Origin: Osmia lignaria lignaria
Lineage: Eukaryota; Arthropoda; Insecta; Hymenoptera; Megachilidae
Reading direction: 5' to 3'
Assembly (NCBI RefSeq): GCF_051020975.1
Contig: NW_027478159.1
Location: 13,098,501 to 13,162,500, forward strand
Length of the DNA: 64,000 nt
Of the stretch, positions 1 to 10,662 are shown piece by piece. Every line of letters begins with the position of its first letter. The stretch's first letter is position 1. The notes beneath the pieces were generated by a model. The model made no database searches and had not been told where the DNA came from. It saw only the letters and a list, made by a program, of their open reading frames with translations. The position numbers and the translations under genes were made by a program.

Positions 1-296
1 CAAGATATTTAAAAGTTCCGAAGCCGCACCAACATAATAGAGATACAGAAACATCGTCGCCCCTTTCTTTGAGATAACTTTGCACTATTGCGAGCTGTAA
101 ATGCCACTTCCAGCTTAGCTGTGCAGAAGAAGTACAACAAGAAGAAGAAATATCTCGAAATATGTCCGTCAGGCCCCTTCCCTTGAGATATATCTGCAAA
201 TATCTCGGAAACGAAGCGAGCTATGGCAAAATGTTAAGAGACCTTTTTTGTAGAGAATTATGTTTCCTACAATTTATGTTCTATGATATTTTTTGA
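1..296. repeat. Left-truncated monomer at window start
   Basis: The window opens at unit position 27, with CAAGATATTTAAAAG, so 26 bp of this monomer lie outside. It carries CGTCGCCCC, an AACAAGAAGAAG tract preceded by GTAC, and GAGATATATC in arm B. No boundary with unique DNA is seen, so the array continues to the left. Confidence 0.85.
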
Positions 297-1584
297 TCAC
301 AAGCGTAGTTTTCGAGATATATCGAGATATTTAAAAGTTCCGAAGCCGCACCAACATAATAGAGATACAGAAACACCGTGGCCCCTTTCTTTGAGATAAC
401 TCTGCACTAGTGCGAGCCGCAAATGCCACTTCCAGCTTAGCTGTGCAGAAGATGAACAACAAGAAGAAGAAATATCTCGAAATATGTCCGTCAGGCCCCT
501 TCCCTTAAGATAAATCTGCAAATATCTCGGAAACGAAGCGAGCTATGGCAAAATGTTAAGAGACCTTTTTTGTAGAGAATTAAGTTTCCTACTTTTTATG
601 TTCTATGATATTTTTTGATCAGAAGCGTAGTTTTCGAGATATATCGAGATATTTAAAAGTTCCGAAGCCGCACCAACATAATAGAGATACAGAAACACCG
701 TGGCCCCTTTCTTTGAGATAACTCTGCACTAGTGCGAGCCGCAAATGCCACTTCCAGCTTAGCTGTGCAGAAGAAGGACAACAAGAAGAAGAAATATCTC
801 GAAATATGTCCGTCAGGCCCCTTCCCTTGAGATAAATCTGCAAATATCTCGGAAACGAAGCGAGCTATGGCAAAATGTTAACAGACCTTTTTTGTAGAGA
901 ATTAAGTTTCCTACTTTTTATGTTCTATGATATTTTTTGATCAGATGCGTAGTTCTCGAGATATATCAAGATATTTAAAAGTTCCGAAGCCGCACCAACA
1001 TAATAGAGATACAGAAACACAGTGGCCTCTTTCTTTGAGATAAGTCTGCACTATTGCGCGCTGCAAATGCCACTTCCAGCTTAGCTGTGCAGAAGAAGAA
1101 CAACAAGAAGAAGAAATATCTCGAAATATGTCCGTCAGGCCCCTTCCGTTCAGATAAATCTGCAAATATCTCGGAAACGAAGCGAGCTATGGCAAAATGT
1201 TAAGAGACCTTATTTGTAGAGAATTAAGTTTCCTACTTTTTATGTTCTATGATATTTTTTGATCAGATGCGTAGTTCTCGAGATATATCAAGATATTTAA
1301 AAGTTCCGAAGCCGCACCAACATAATAGAGATACAGAAACACCGTGGCCCCTTTCTTTGAGATAACTCTGCACTAGTGCGAGCCGCAAATGCCACTTCCA
1401 GCTTAGCTGTGCAGAAGAAGAACAACAAGAAGAAGAAATATCTCGAAATATGTCCGTCAGGCCCCTTCCCTTGAGATAAATCTGCAAATATCTCGGAAAC
1501 GAAGCGAGCTATGGCAAAATGTTAAGAGACCTTTTTTGTAGAGAATTAAGTTTCCTACTTTTTATGTTCTATGATATTTTTTGA
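297..1584. repeat. Four monomers without a clear multi-monomer period
   Basis: The monomers starting at 297, 619, 941 and 1263 are full length. 297 and 619 both have the TTTCGAG junction block and the CACTAGTGCGAGCC state. 941 has CACAGTGGCCTC, AAGTCTGC and GCGCGCTGC, a class that dominates again beyond 48 kb. 1263 joins the CTCGAG junction to the CACTAGTGCGAGCC state. From about 1290 onward the sequence already matches that 966 bp downstream, so the last of these contributes to the 3-monomer duplication. Confidence 0.85.
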
Positions 1585-2550
1585 TCAGATGCGTAGTTCT
1601 CGAGATATATCAAGATATTTAAAAGTTCCGAAGCCGCACCAACATAATAGAGATACAGAAACACCGTCGCCCCTTTCTTTGAGATAACTCTGCACTAGTG
1701 CGAGCCGCAAATGCCACTTCCAGCTTAGCTGTGCAGAAGAAGAACAACAAGAAGAAGAAATATCTCGAAATATGTCCGTCAGGCCCCTTCCCTTGAGATA
1801 AATCTGCAAATATCTCGGAAACGAAGCGAGCTATGGCAAAATGTTAAGAGACCTTTTTTGTAGAGAATTAAGTTTCCTACTTTTTATGCTCTATGATATT
1901 TTTTGATCAGATGCGCAGTTCTCGAGATATATCTAGATATTTAAAAGTTCCGAAGCCGCACCAACATAATAGAGATACAGAAACACAGTGGCCCCTTTCT
2001 TTGAGATAACTCTGCACTATTGCGAGCTGCAAATGCCACTTCCAGCTTAGCTGTGCAGAAGAAGAACAACAAGAAGAAGAAATATCTCGAAATATGTCCG
2101 TCAGGCCCTTTCCCTTCAGATAAATCTGCAAATATCTCGGAAACGAAGCGAGCTATGGCAAAATGCTAAGAGACCTTTTTTGTAGAGAATTATGTTTCCT
2201 ACAATTTATGTTCTATGATATTTTTTGATCAGAAGCGTAGGTTTCGAGATATATCGAGATATTTAAAAGTTCCGAAGCCGCACCAACATAATAGAGATAC
2301 AGAAACACCGTGGCCCCTTTCTTTGAGATAACTCTGCACTAGTGCGAGCCGCAAATGCCACTTCCAGCTTAGCTGTGCAGAAGAAGAACAACAAGAAGAA
2401 GAAATATCTCGAAATATGTCCGTCAGGCCCCTTCCCTTGAGATAAATCTGCAAATATCTCGGAAACGAAGCGAGCTATGGCAAAATGTTAAGAGACCTTT
2501 TTTGTAGAGAATTAAGTTTCCTACTTTTTATGTTCTATGATATTTTTTGA
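1585..2550. repeat. 3-monomer unit, copy 1 (966 bp)
   Basis: The monomers at 1585, 1907 and 2229 form an ordered trio: CGTCGCCCC type, CACAGTGGCCCC with CCTTTCCCTTCAG type, and TAGGTTTCGAG type. The same order repeats immediately downstream. The only difference I found between the copies is G at 2003 versus C at 2969. Confidence 0.9.
2242..2461. repeat. Long-range inverted motif set within a monomer
   Basis: In this TTTCGAG-type monomer, TTTCGAGATAT at 2242-2252 is the exact reverse complement of ATATCTCGAAA at 2404-2414 (11 bp). CGAGATATTT at 2255-2264 is the reverse complement of AAATATCTCG at 2402-2411 and again at 2452-2461. The 3' motifs occur in nearly all monomers. The 5' arms are complete only in monomers whose junction block reads TTTCGAGATATATCGAG. 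Confidence 0.7.
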
Positions 2551-3516
2551 TCAGATGCGTAGTTCTCGAGATATATCAAGATATTTAAAAGTTCCGAAGC
2601 CGCACCAACATAATAGAGATACAGAAACACCGTCGCCCCTTTCTTTGAGATAACTCTGCACTAGTGCGAGCCGCAAATGCCACTTCCAGCTTAGCTGTGC
2701 AGAAGAAGAACAACAAGAAGAAGAAATATCTCGAAATATGTCCGTCAGGCCCCTTCCCTTGAGATAAATCTGCAAATATCTCGGAAACGAAGCGAGCTAT
2801 GGCAAAATGTTAAGAGACCTTTTTTGTAGAGAATTAAGTTTCCTACTTTTTATGCTCTATGATATTTTTTGATCAGATGCGCAGTTCTCGAGATATATCT
2901 AGATATTTAAAAGTTCCGAAGCCGCACCAACATAATAGAGATACAGAAACACAGTGGCCCCTTTCTTTCAGATAACTCTGCACTATTGCGAGCTGCAAAT
3001 GCCACTTCCAGCTTAGCTGTGCAGAAGAAGAACAACAAGAAGAAGAAATATCTCGAAATATGTCCGTCAGGCCCTTTCCCTTCAGATAAATCTGCAAATA
3101 TCTCGGAAACGAAGCGAGCTATGGCAAAATGCTAAGAGACCTTTTTTGTAGAGAATTATGTTTCCTACAATTTATGTTCTATGATATTTTTTGATCAGAA
3201 GCGTAGGTTTCGAGATATATCGAGATATTTAAAAGTTCCGAAGCCGCACCAACATAATAGAGATACAGAAACACCGTGGCCCCTTTCTTTGAGATAACTC
3301 TGCACTAGTGCGAGCCGCAAATGCCACTTCCAGCTTAGCTGTGCAGAAGAAGAACAACAAGAAGAAGAAATATCTCGAAATATGTCCGTCAGGCCCCTTC
3401 CCTTGAGATAAATCTGCAAATATCTCGGAAACGAAGCGAGCTATGGCAAAATGTTAAGAGACCTTTTTTGTAGAGAATTAAGTTTCCTACTTTTTATGTT
3501 CTATGATATTTTTTGA
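2551..3516. repeat. 3-monomer unit, copy 2 (966 bp)
   Basis: This is the second tandem copy of the trio at 1585. Identity with copy 1 runs on into the start of the next monomer and ends at 3638, where GCGAGCTGC replaces GCGAGCCGC. It is a recent unequal-exchange product, judging by the single difference seen. Confidence 0.9.
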
Positions 3517-3838
3517 TCAGATGCGTAGTTCTCGAGATATATCAAGATATTTAAAAGTTCCGAAGCCGCACCAACATAATAGAGATACAGAAACACCGTC
3601 GCCCCTTTCTTTGAGATAACTCTGCACTAGTGCGAGCTGCAAATGCCACTTCCAGCTTAGCTGTGCAGAAGAAGAACAACAAGAAGAAGAAATATCTCGA
3701 AATATGTCCGTCAGGCCCTTTCCCTTCAGATAAATCTGCAAATATCTCGGAAACGAAGCGAGCTATGGCAAAATGCTAAGAGACCTTTTTTGTAGAGAAT
3801 TATGTTTCCTACAATTTATGTTCTATGATATTTTTTGA
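3517..3838. repeat. Hybrid monomer (1585-type front, 1907-type back)
   Basis: The front half has the CGTCGCCCC and CACTAGTGCGAG states of the monomer at 1585. From GCTGC at about 3637 on, it follows the monomer at 1907: CCCTTTCCCTTCAG, CAAAATGCTAAG and the AATTATG linker. The switch falls within a few bases of the shared GCGAG. The same hybrid recurs at 26679 and 28933, so it was formed once and then copied. Confidence 0.8.
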
Positions 3839-5770
3839 TCAGAAGCGTAGTTTTCGAGATATATCGAGATATTTAAAAGTTCCGAAGCCGCACCAACATA
3901 ATAGAGAGACAGAAACACCGTGGCCCCTTTCTTTGAGATAACTCTGCACTAGTGCGAGCCGCAAATGCCACTTCCAGCTTAGCTGTGCAGAAGAAGGACA
4001 ACAAGAAGAAGAAATATCTCGAAATATGTCCGTCAGGCCCCTTCCCTTGAGATAAATCTGCAAATATCTCGGAAACGAAGCGAGCTATGGCAAAATGTTA
4101 ACAGACCTTTTTTGTAGAGAATTATGTTTCCTACAATTTATGTTCTATGATATTTTTTGATCAGATGCGTAGTTCTCGAGATATATCAAGATATTTAAAA
4201 GTTCCGAAGCCGCACCAACATAATAGAGATAGAGAAACACCGTGGCCCCTTTCTTTGAGATAACTCTGCACTATTGCTAGCTGCAAATGCCACTTCCAGC
4301 TTAGCTGTGCAGAAGAAGAACAACAAGAAGAAGAAATATCTCGAAATATGTCCGTCAGGCCCCTTCCCTTGAGATAAATCTGCAAATATCTCGGAAACGA
4401 AGCGAGCTATGGCAAAATGTTAAGAGACCTTTTTTCTACAGAATTATGTTTCCTACAATTTACGTTCTCTGATATTTTTTGATCAGAAACGTAGTTTTCG
4501 AGATATATCGAGATATTTAAAACTTCCGAAGCCGCACCAACATAATAGAGATACAGAAACACCGTGGCCCCTTTCTTTGAGATAACCCTGCACTATTGCG
4601 ACCTGCAAATGCCAGTTCCAGCTTAGCTGTGCAGAAGAGGAACAACAAGAAGAAGAAATATCTCGGAATATGTCCGTCAGGCCCCTTCCCTTGAGCTAAA
4701 TCTGCAAATATCTCGGAAACGATGCCAGCTATGGGAAAATGTTAAGAGACCTTTTTTGTAGAGAATTAAGTTTCCTACTTTTTATGTTCTATGATATTTT
4801 TTGATCAGATGCGTAGTTCTCGAAGTATATCAAGATATTTAAAAGTTCCGAAGCCGCACCAACGTAATAGAGATACAGAAACAACGTGGCCCCTTTCTTT
4901 GAGATAACTCTGCACTATTGCGCGCTGCAAATGCCACTTCCAGCTTAGCTGTGCAGAAGAAGAACAACAAGAAGAAGAAATATCTCGAAATATGTCCGTC
5001 AGGCCCCTTCCCTTGAGATAAATCTGCAAATATCTCGGAAACGAAGCGAGCTATGGCAAAATGTTAAGAGACCTTTTTTGTAGAGAATTAAGTTTCCTAC
5101 TTTTTATGTTCTATGATATTTTTCGATCAGAGGCGTGGTTCTCGAGATATATCAAGATATTTAAAAGTTCCGAAGCCGCACCAACATAATGGAGATACAG
5201 AAACACCGTGGCCCCTTTCTTTGAGATAACTCTGCACGATTGCGTGCTGGAAATGCCACTTCCAGTTTAGCTGTGCAGAAGAAGAACAACAAGAAGAAGA
5301 AATATCTCGAAATATGTCCATCAGGACCCTTCCCTTGAAATAAATCTGCAAATATCTCGGAAACGAAGCGAGCTATGGCAAAATGTTAAGAGACCTCTTT
5401 TGTAGAGAATTATGGTTCCTACAATTTATGTTCTATGATATTTTTTGATCAGAAGCGTAGTTCTCGAGATATATCAAGATATTTAAAAGTTCCGAAGCCG
5501 CACCAACATAATAGAGATACAGAAACACCATGGCCCCTTTCTTTGAGATAACTCTGCACTATTGCGAGCTGCAAATGCCACTTCCAGCTTAGCTGTGCAG
5601 AGGAAGAACAACAAGAAGAAGAAATATCTCGAAATATGTCCGTCAGGCCCCTTCCCTTGAGATAAATCTGCAAATATCTCGGAAACGAAGCGAGCTATGG
5701 CAAAATGTTAAGAGACCTTTTTTGTAGAGAATTATGTTTCCTACAATTTATGTTCTATGATATTTTTTGA
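3839..5770. repeat. Six-monomer block repeated about 25-26 kb downstream
   Basis: The monomers at 4161, 4483, 4805, 5127 and 5449 match those at 30221-31830 at a constant offset of 26,060 bp. Shared rare states include CTCGAAGTATATC (near 4820), TTTTTCGATCAGAGGCG (near 5120), GAGCTAAATC with GATGCCAGCTATGGG (near 4694-4735) and ACCATGGCCCC (near 5527). Differences seen include 4864 G, 5138 G and GAAAT near 5337, about six in 1.6 kb. The monomer at 3839 pairs with 29255 instead, at an offset of 25,416 bp. Confidence 0.85.
5247..5265. repeat. CTGGAA/TTCCAG hairpin class
   Basis: CTGGAA (5247-5252) and TTCCAG (5260-5265) are perfect 6-bp inverse complements with a 7-base spacer ATGCCAC. The hairpin exists only in monomers with CTGGAA in place of CTGCAA, and these nearly always also have CAGTTTAGC in place of CAGCTTAGC just downstream. 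The linkage is shared descent; the second change does not affect the stem. Confidence 0.7.
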
Positions 5771-6736
5771 TCAGATGCGTAGTTCTCGAGATATGTCAAG
5801 ATATTTAAAAGCTTCGAAGCTGCACCAACATAATAGAGGTACAGAAACACCGTGGCCCCTTTCTTTGAGATAACTCTGCACTATTGCGAGCTGCAAATGC
5901 CACTTCCAGCTTAGCTGTGCAGAAGAAGAACAACAAGAAGAAGAAATATTTCGAAATATGTCCGTCAGGCCCCTTCCCTTGAGATAAATCTGCAAATATC
6001 TCGGAAACGAAGCGAGCTATGGCAAAATGTTAAGAGACCTTTTTTGTAGAGAATTAAGTTTCCTACTTTTTATGTTCTATGATATTTTTTGATCAGATGC
6101 GTAGTTCTCGAGATATATCAAGATATTTAAAAGTTCCGAAGCCGCACCAACATAATAGAGATAGAGAAACACCGTGGCCCCTTTCTTTGAGATAACTCTG
6201 CACTATTGCGAGCTGCAAATGCCACTTCCAGCTTAGCTGTGCAGAAGAAGAACAACAAGAAGAAGAAATATCTCGAAATATGTCCGTCAGGTCCCTTCCC
6301 TTGAGATAAATCTACAAATATCTCGGAAACGAAGCCAGCTATGGCAAAATGTTAAGAGACCTTTTTTGTAGAGAATTATGTTTCCTACAATTTATGTTCT
6401 ATGATATTTTTTGATCAGAAGCGTAGTTTTCGAGATATATCGAGATATTTAAAAGTTGCGAAGCCGCACCAACATAATAGAGATACAGAAACACCGTGGC
6501 CCCTTTCTTTGGGATAACTCTGCACTATTGCGAGCTGGAAATGCCACTTCCAGTTTAGCTGTGCACAAGAAGAACAACAAGAAGAAGAAATATCTCGAAA
6601 TATGTCCGTCAGGACCCTTCCCTTGAGATAAATCTGCAAATATCTCGGAAACGAAGCGAGCCACGGCAAAACGTTAAGAGACCTTTTTTGTAGAGAATTA
6701 CGTTTCCTACAATTTATGTTCTATGATATTTTTTGA
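5771..6736. repeat. Three founder-type monomers of the 6-25 kb modules
   Basis: The monomer at 5771 has the palindromic AGCTTCGAAGCT block and AAATATTTCG. The one at 6093 has GATAGAG, TCTACAAAT in arm B and AAGCCAGC. The one at 6415 has GTTGCGAAG, CTGGAAATG, GTGCACAAG and AGGACCC, and ends with GAGCCACGGCAAAACG. Close relatives of the last two recur as a pair at 10913/11235, 13487/13809, 17350/17672 and 23141/23463. Confidence 0.8.
5810..5821. repeat. 12-bp palindrome AGCTTCGAAGCT in a monomer class
   Basis: A perfect 12-bp palindrome replaces AGTTCCGAAGCC in eleven monomers. Others lie at 8060, 9987, 12239, 12561, 14813, 19317, 20604, 25108, 32514 and 33797 (12 bp each). It contains a TTCGAA core and completes an AAGCTT site. 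The class usually also has GATATGTCAAG, GAGGTACAG and AAATATTTCG. Confidence 0.85.
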
Positions 6737-6808
6737 TCAGATGCGTAGTTCTTAAGATATATCAAGATATTTAAAAGTTCCGAAGCCGCACCAACATAAT
6801 AGAGATAG

Positions 6809-8735
6809 AGAAACACCGTGGCCCCTTTCTTTGAGATAACTCTGCACTATTGCGAGCTGCAAATGCCACTTCCAGCTTAGCTGTGCAGAAGAAGAACAAC
6901 AAGAAGAAGAAATATCTCGAAATATGTCCGTCAGGCCCCTTCCCTTGAGATAAATCTGCAAATATCTCGGAAACGAAGCGAGCTATGGCAAAATGTTAAG
7001 AGACCTTTTTTGTAGAGAATTATGTTTCCTACAATTTACGTTCTCTGATATTTTGTGATCAGAAGCGTAGTTTTCGAGATATTCGAGATATTTAAAAGTT
7101 CCGAAGCCGCACCAACATAATAGAGATACAGAAACACCGTGGCCCCTTTCTTTGAGATAACTCTGCACTATTGCGACCTGCAAATGCCAGTTCCAGCTTA
7201 GCTGTGCAGAAGAGGAACAACAAGAAGAAGAAATATCTCGGAATATGCCCGTCAGGCCCCTTCCCTTGAGATAAATCTGCAAATATCTCGGAAACGAAGC
7301 GAGCTATGGCAAAATGTTAAGAGACCTTTTTCGTAGAGAATTAAGTTTCCTACTTTTTATGTTCTATGATATTTTTTGATCAGATGCGCAGTTCTCGAGA
7401 TATATCAAGATATTTAAAAGTTCCGAAGCCGCACCAACATAATAGAGATACAGAAATACCGTGGCCCCTTTCTTTGAGATAACTTTCCACTATTGCGAGC
7501 TGTAAATGCCACTTCCAGCTTAGCTGTGCAGAACAACAACAAGAAGAAGAAATATCTCGAAATATGTCAGTCAGGCCCCTTCCCTTGAGATATATCTGCA
7601 AATATCTCGGAAACGAAGCGAGCTATGGCAAAATGTTGAGAGACCTTTTTTGTAGAGAATTATGTTTCCTACAATTTATGTTCTATGATATTTTTTGATC
7701 AGAAGCGTAGTTTTCGAGATATATCAAGATATTTAAAAGTTCCGAAGCCGCACCAACATAATAGAGATACAGAAACACCGTGGCCCCTTTCTTTGGGATA
7801 ACTCTGCACTATTGCGAGCTGGAAATGCCACTTCCAGTTTAGCTGTGCAGAACAAGAACAACAAGAAGAAGAAATATCTCGAAATATGTACGTCAGGACC
7901 CTTCTCTTGAGATAAATCTGCAAATATCTCGGAAACGAAGCGAGCTATGGCAAAACGTTAAGAGACCTTTTTTGTAGAGAATTATGTTTCCTACAATTTA
8001 TGTTCTATGATATTTTTTGATCAGATGCGTAGTTCTCGAGATATGTCAAGATATTTAAAAGCTTCGAAGCTGCACCAACATAATAGAGGTACAGAAACAC
8101 CGTGGCCCCTTTCCTTGAGATAACTCTGCACTATTGCGAGCTGCAAATGCCACTTCCAGCTTAGCTGTGCAGAAGAAGAACAACAAGAAGAAGAAATATT
8201 TCGAAATATGTCCGTCAGGCCCCTTCCCTTGAGATAAATCTGCAAATATCTCGGAAACGAAGCGAGCTATGGCAAAATGTTAAGAGACCTTTTTTGTAGA
8301 GAATTAAGTTTCCTATTTTTTATGTTCTATGATATTTTTTGATCAGAAGCGTAGTTTTCGAGATATATCGAGATATTTAAAAGTTGCGAAGCCGCACCAA
8401 CATAATAGAGATACAGAAACACCGGGGCCCCTTTCTTTGGGATAACTCTGCACTATTGCGAGCTGCAAATGCCACTTCCAGCTTAGCTGTGCAGAAGAAG
8501 AACAACAAGAAGAAGAAATATCTCGAAATATGTCCGTCAGGCCCCTTCCCTTGAGATAAATCTGCAAATATCTCGGAAACGAAGCGAGCTATGGCAAAAT
8601 GTTAAGAGACCTTTTTTGTAGAGAATTATGTTTCCTACAATTTACGTTCTCTGATATTTTGTGATCAGAAGCGTAGTTTTCGAGATATTCGAGATATTTA
8701 AAAGTTCCGAAGCCGCACCAACATAATAGAGATAC
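6809..8735. repeat. 6-monomer unit, copy 1 (1,927 bp)
   Basis: Sequence from about 6.81-6.86 kb repeats 1,927 bp downstream. The unit contains a 321-bp monomer with GATATTCGAGAT (7059), a 319-bp monomer with AATACCGTGG and a triplet deletion (7380), a monomer with ATGTACGTCAGGACC (7699), the palindromic class (8021) and a CACCGGGGCCCC monomer (8343). It is 5 bp shorter than 6 x 322 because of the 321-bp and 319-bp members and the shortened junction monomer. Confidence 0.85.
7380..7698. repeat. 319-bp monomer class with triplet deletion
   Basis: The tract reads GCAGAACAACAACAAGAAGA, one triplet shorter than usual. The class also has ATGCGCAGTTCTCG, AATACCGTGG, ACTTTCCAC, GCTGTAAATG, GAGATATATC and GTTGAGAG. 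Sister copies start at 9307, 18637, 24428 and 33117. 7380 and 9307 have ATGTCAGTC, the other three ATGTCCGTC. Each always follows a GATATTCGA(G/C)AT monomer, so the pair moves as one module. Confidence 0.85.
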
Positions 8736-8985
8736 AGAAACACCGTGGCCCCTTTCTTTGAGATAACTCTGCACTATTGCGAGCTGCAAATGCCACTTCC
8801 AGCTTAGCTGTGCAGAAGAAGAACAACAAGAAGAAGAAATATCTCGAAATATGTCCGTCAGGCCCCTTCCCTTGAGATAAATCTGCAAATATCTCGGAAA
8901 CGAAGCGAGCTATGGCAAAATGTTAAGAGACCTTTTTTGTAGAGAATTATGTTTCCTACAATTTACGTTCTCTGATATTTTGTGA
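8665..8985. repeat. Junction monomer of the 1,927-bp duplication
   Basis: The front carries the 1-bp deletion GATATTCGAGAT and the GAAGCGTAGTTTTCG block of the 7059/10592 class. The back carries GCGAGCTGCAAATGCCACTT, GAAGAAGAAC and ATGTCCGTC of the 6737 class, in place of GCGACCTG, GAGGAAC and ATGCCCGTC. A single in-register unequal exchange between a 10592-type and a 6737-type monomer explains both the hybrid and the duplication. Confidence 0.8.
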
Positions 8986-10662
8986 TCAGAAGCGTAGTTT
9001 TCGAGATATTCGAGATATTTAAAAGTTCCGAAGCCGCACCAACATAATAGAGATACAGAAACACCGTGGCCCCTTTCTTTGAGATAACTCTGCACTATTG
9101 CGACCTGCAAATGCCAGTTCCAGCTTAGCTGTGCAGAAGAGGAACAACAAGAAGAAGAAATATCTCGGAATATGCCCGTCAGGCCCCTTCCCTTGAGATA
9201 AATCTGCAAATATCTCGGAAACGAAGCGAGCTATGGCAAAATGTTAAGAGACCTTTTTCGTAGAGAATTAAGTTTCCTACTTTTTATGTTCTATGATATT
9301 TTTTGATCAGATGCGCAGTTCTCGAGATATATCAAGATATTTAAAAGTTCCGAAGCCGCACCAACATAATAGAGATACAGAAATACCGTGGCCCCTTTCT
9401 TTGAGATAACTTTCCACTATTGCGAGCTGTAAATGCCACTTCCAGCTTAGCTGTGCAGAACAACAACAAGAAGAAGAAATATCTCGAAATATGTCAGTCA
9501 GGCCCCTTCCCTTGAGATATATCTGCAAATATCTCGGAAACGAAGCGAGCTATGGCAAAATGTTGAGAGACCTTTTTTGTAGAGAATTATGTTTCCTACA
9601 ATTTATGTTCTATGATATTTTTTGATCAGAAGCGTAGTTTTCGAGATATATCAAGATATTTAAAAGTTCCGAAGCCGCACCAACATAATAGAGATACAGA
9701 AACACCGTGGCCCCTTTCTTTGGGATAACTCTGCACTATTGCGAGCTGGAAATGCCACTTCCAGTTTAGCTGTGCAGAACAAGAACAACAAGAAGAAGAA
9801 ATATCTCGAAATATGTACGTCAGGACCCTTCTCTTGAGATAAATCTGCAAATATCTCGGAAACGAAGCGAGCTATGGCAAAACGTTAAGAGACCTTTTTT
9901 GTAGAGAATTATGTTTCCTACAATTTATGTTCTATGATATTTTTTGATCAGATGCGTAGTTCTCGAGATATGTCAAGATATTTAAAAGCTTCGAAGCTGC
10001 ACCAACATAATAGAGGTACAGAAACACCGTGGCCCCTTTCCTTGAGATAACTCTGCACTATTGCGAGCTGCAAATGCCACTTCCAGCTTAGCTGTGCAGA
10101 AGAAGAACAACAAGAAGAAGAAATATTTCGAAATATGTCCGTCAGGCCCCTTCCCTTGAGATAAATCTGCAAATATCTCGGAAACGAAGCGAGCTATGGC
10201 AAAATGTTAAGAGACCTTTTTTGTAGAGAATTAAGTTTCCTACTTTTTATGTTCTATGATATTTTTTGATCAGAAGCGTAGTTTTCGAGATATATCGAGA
10301 TATTTAAAAGTTGCGAAGCCGCACCAACATAATAGAGATACAGAAACACCGGGGCCCCTTTCTTTGGGATAACTCTGCACTATTGCGAGCTGCAAATGCC
10401 ACTTCCAGCTTAGCTGTGCAGAAGAAGAACAACAAGAAGAAGAAATATCTCGAAATATGTCCGTCAGGCCCCTTCCCTTGAGATAAATCTGCAAATATCT
10501 CGGAAACGAAGCGAGCTATGGCAAAATGTTAAGAGACCTTTTTTGTAGAGAATTATGTTTCCTACAATTTACGTTCTCTGATATTTTGTGATCAGAAGCG
10601 TAGTTTTCGAGATATTCGAGATATTTAAAAGTTCCGAAGCCGCACCAACATAATAGAGATAC
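8736..10662. repeat. 6-monomer unit, copy 2 (1,927 bp)
   Basis: This is the second tandem copy; its monomers at 8986, 9307, 9626, 9948 and 10270 match 7059-8343 in order, including all private deletions. The junction lies between 8735, where the C of GATACAG still follows the 7059 class, and 8783, where GCGAGCTGC follows the 6737 class. Confidence 0.85.

Noticed and set aside
6983..7282. 99-codon frames with a different C-terminal end, seen ten times
   Set aside because: A 1-bp deletion in GATATATCGAG shifts the frame into neighbouring satellite. The copies are multiplied by array duplication, not by selection for a protein.
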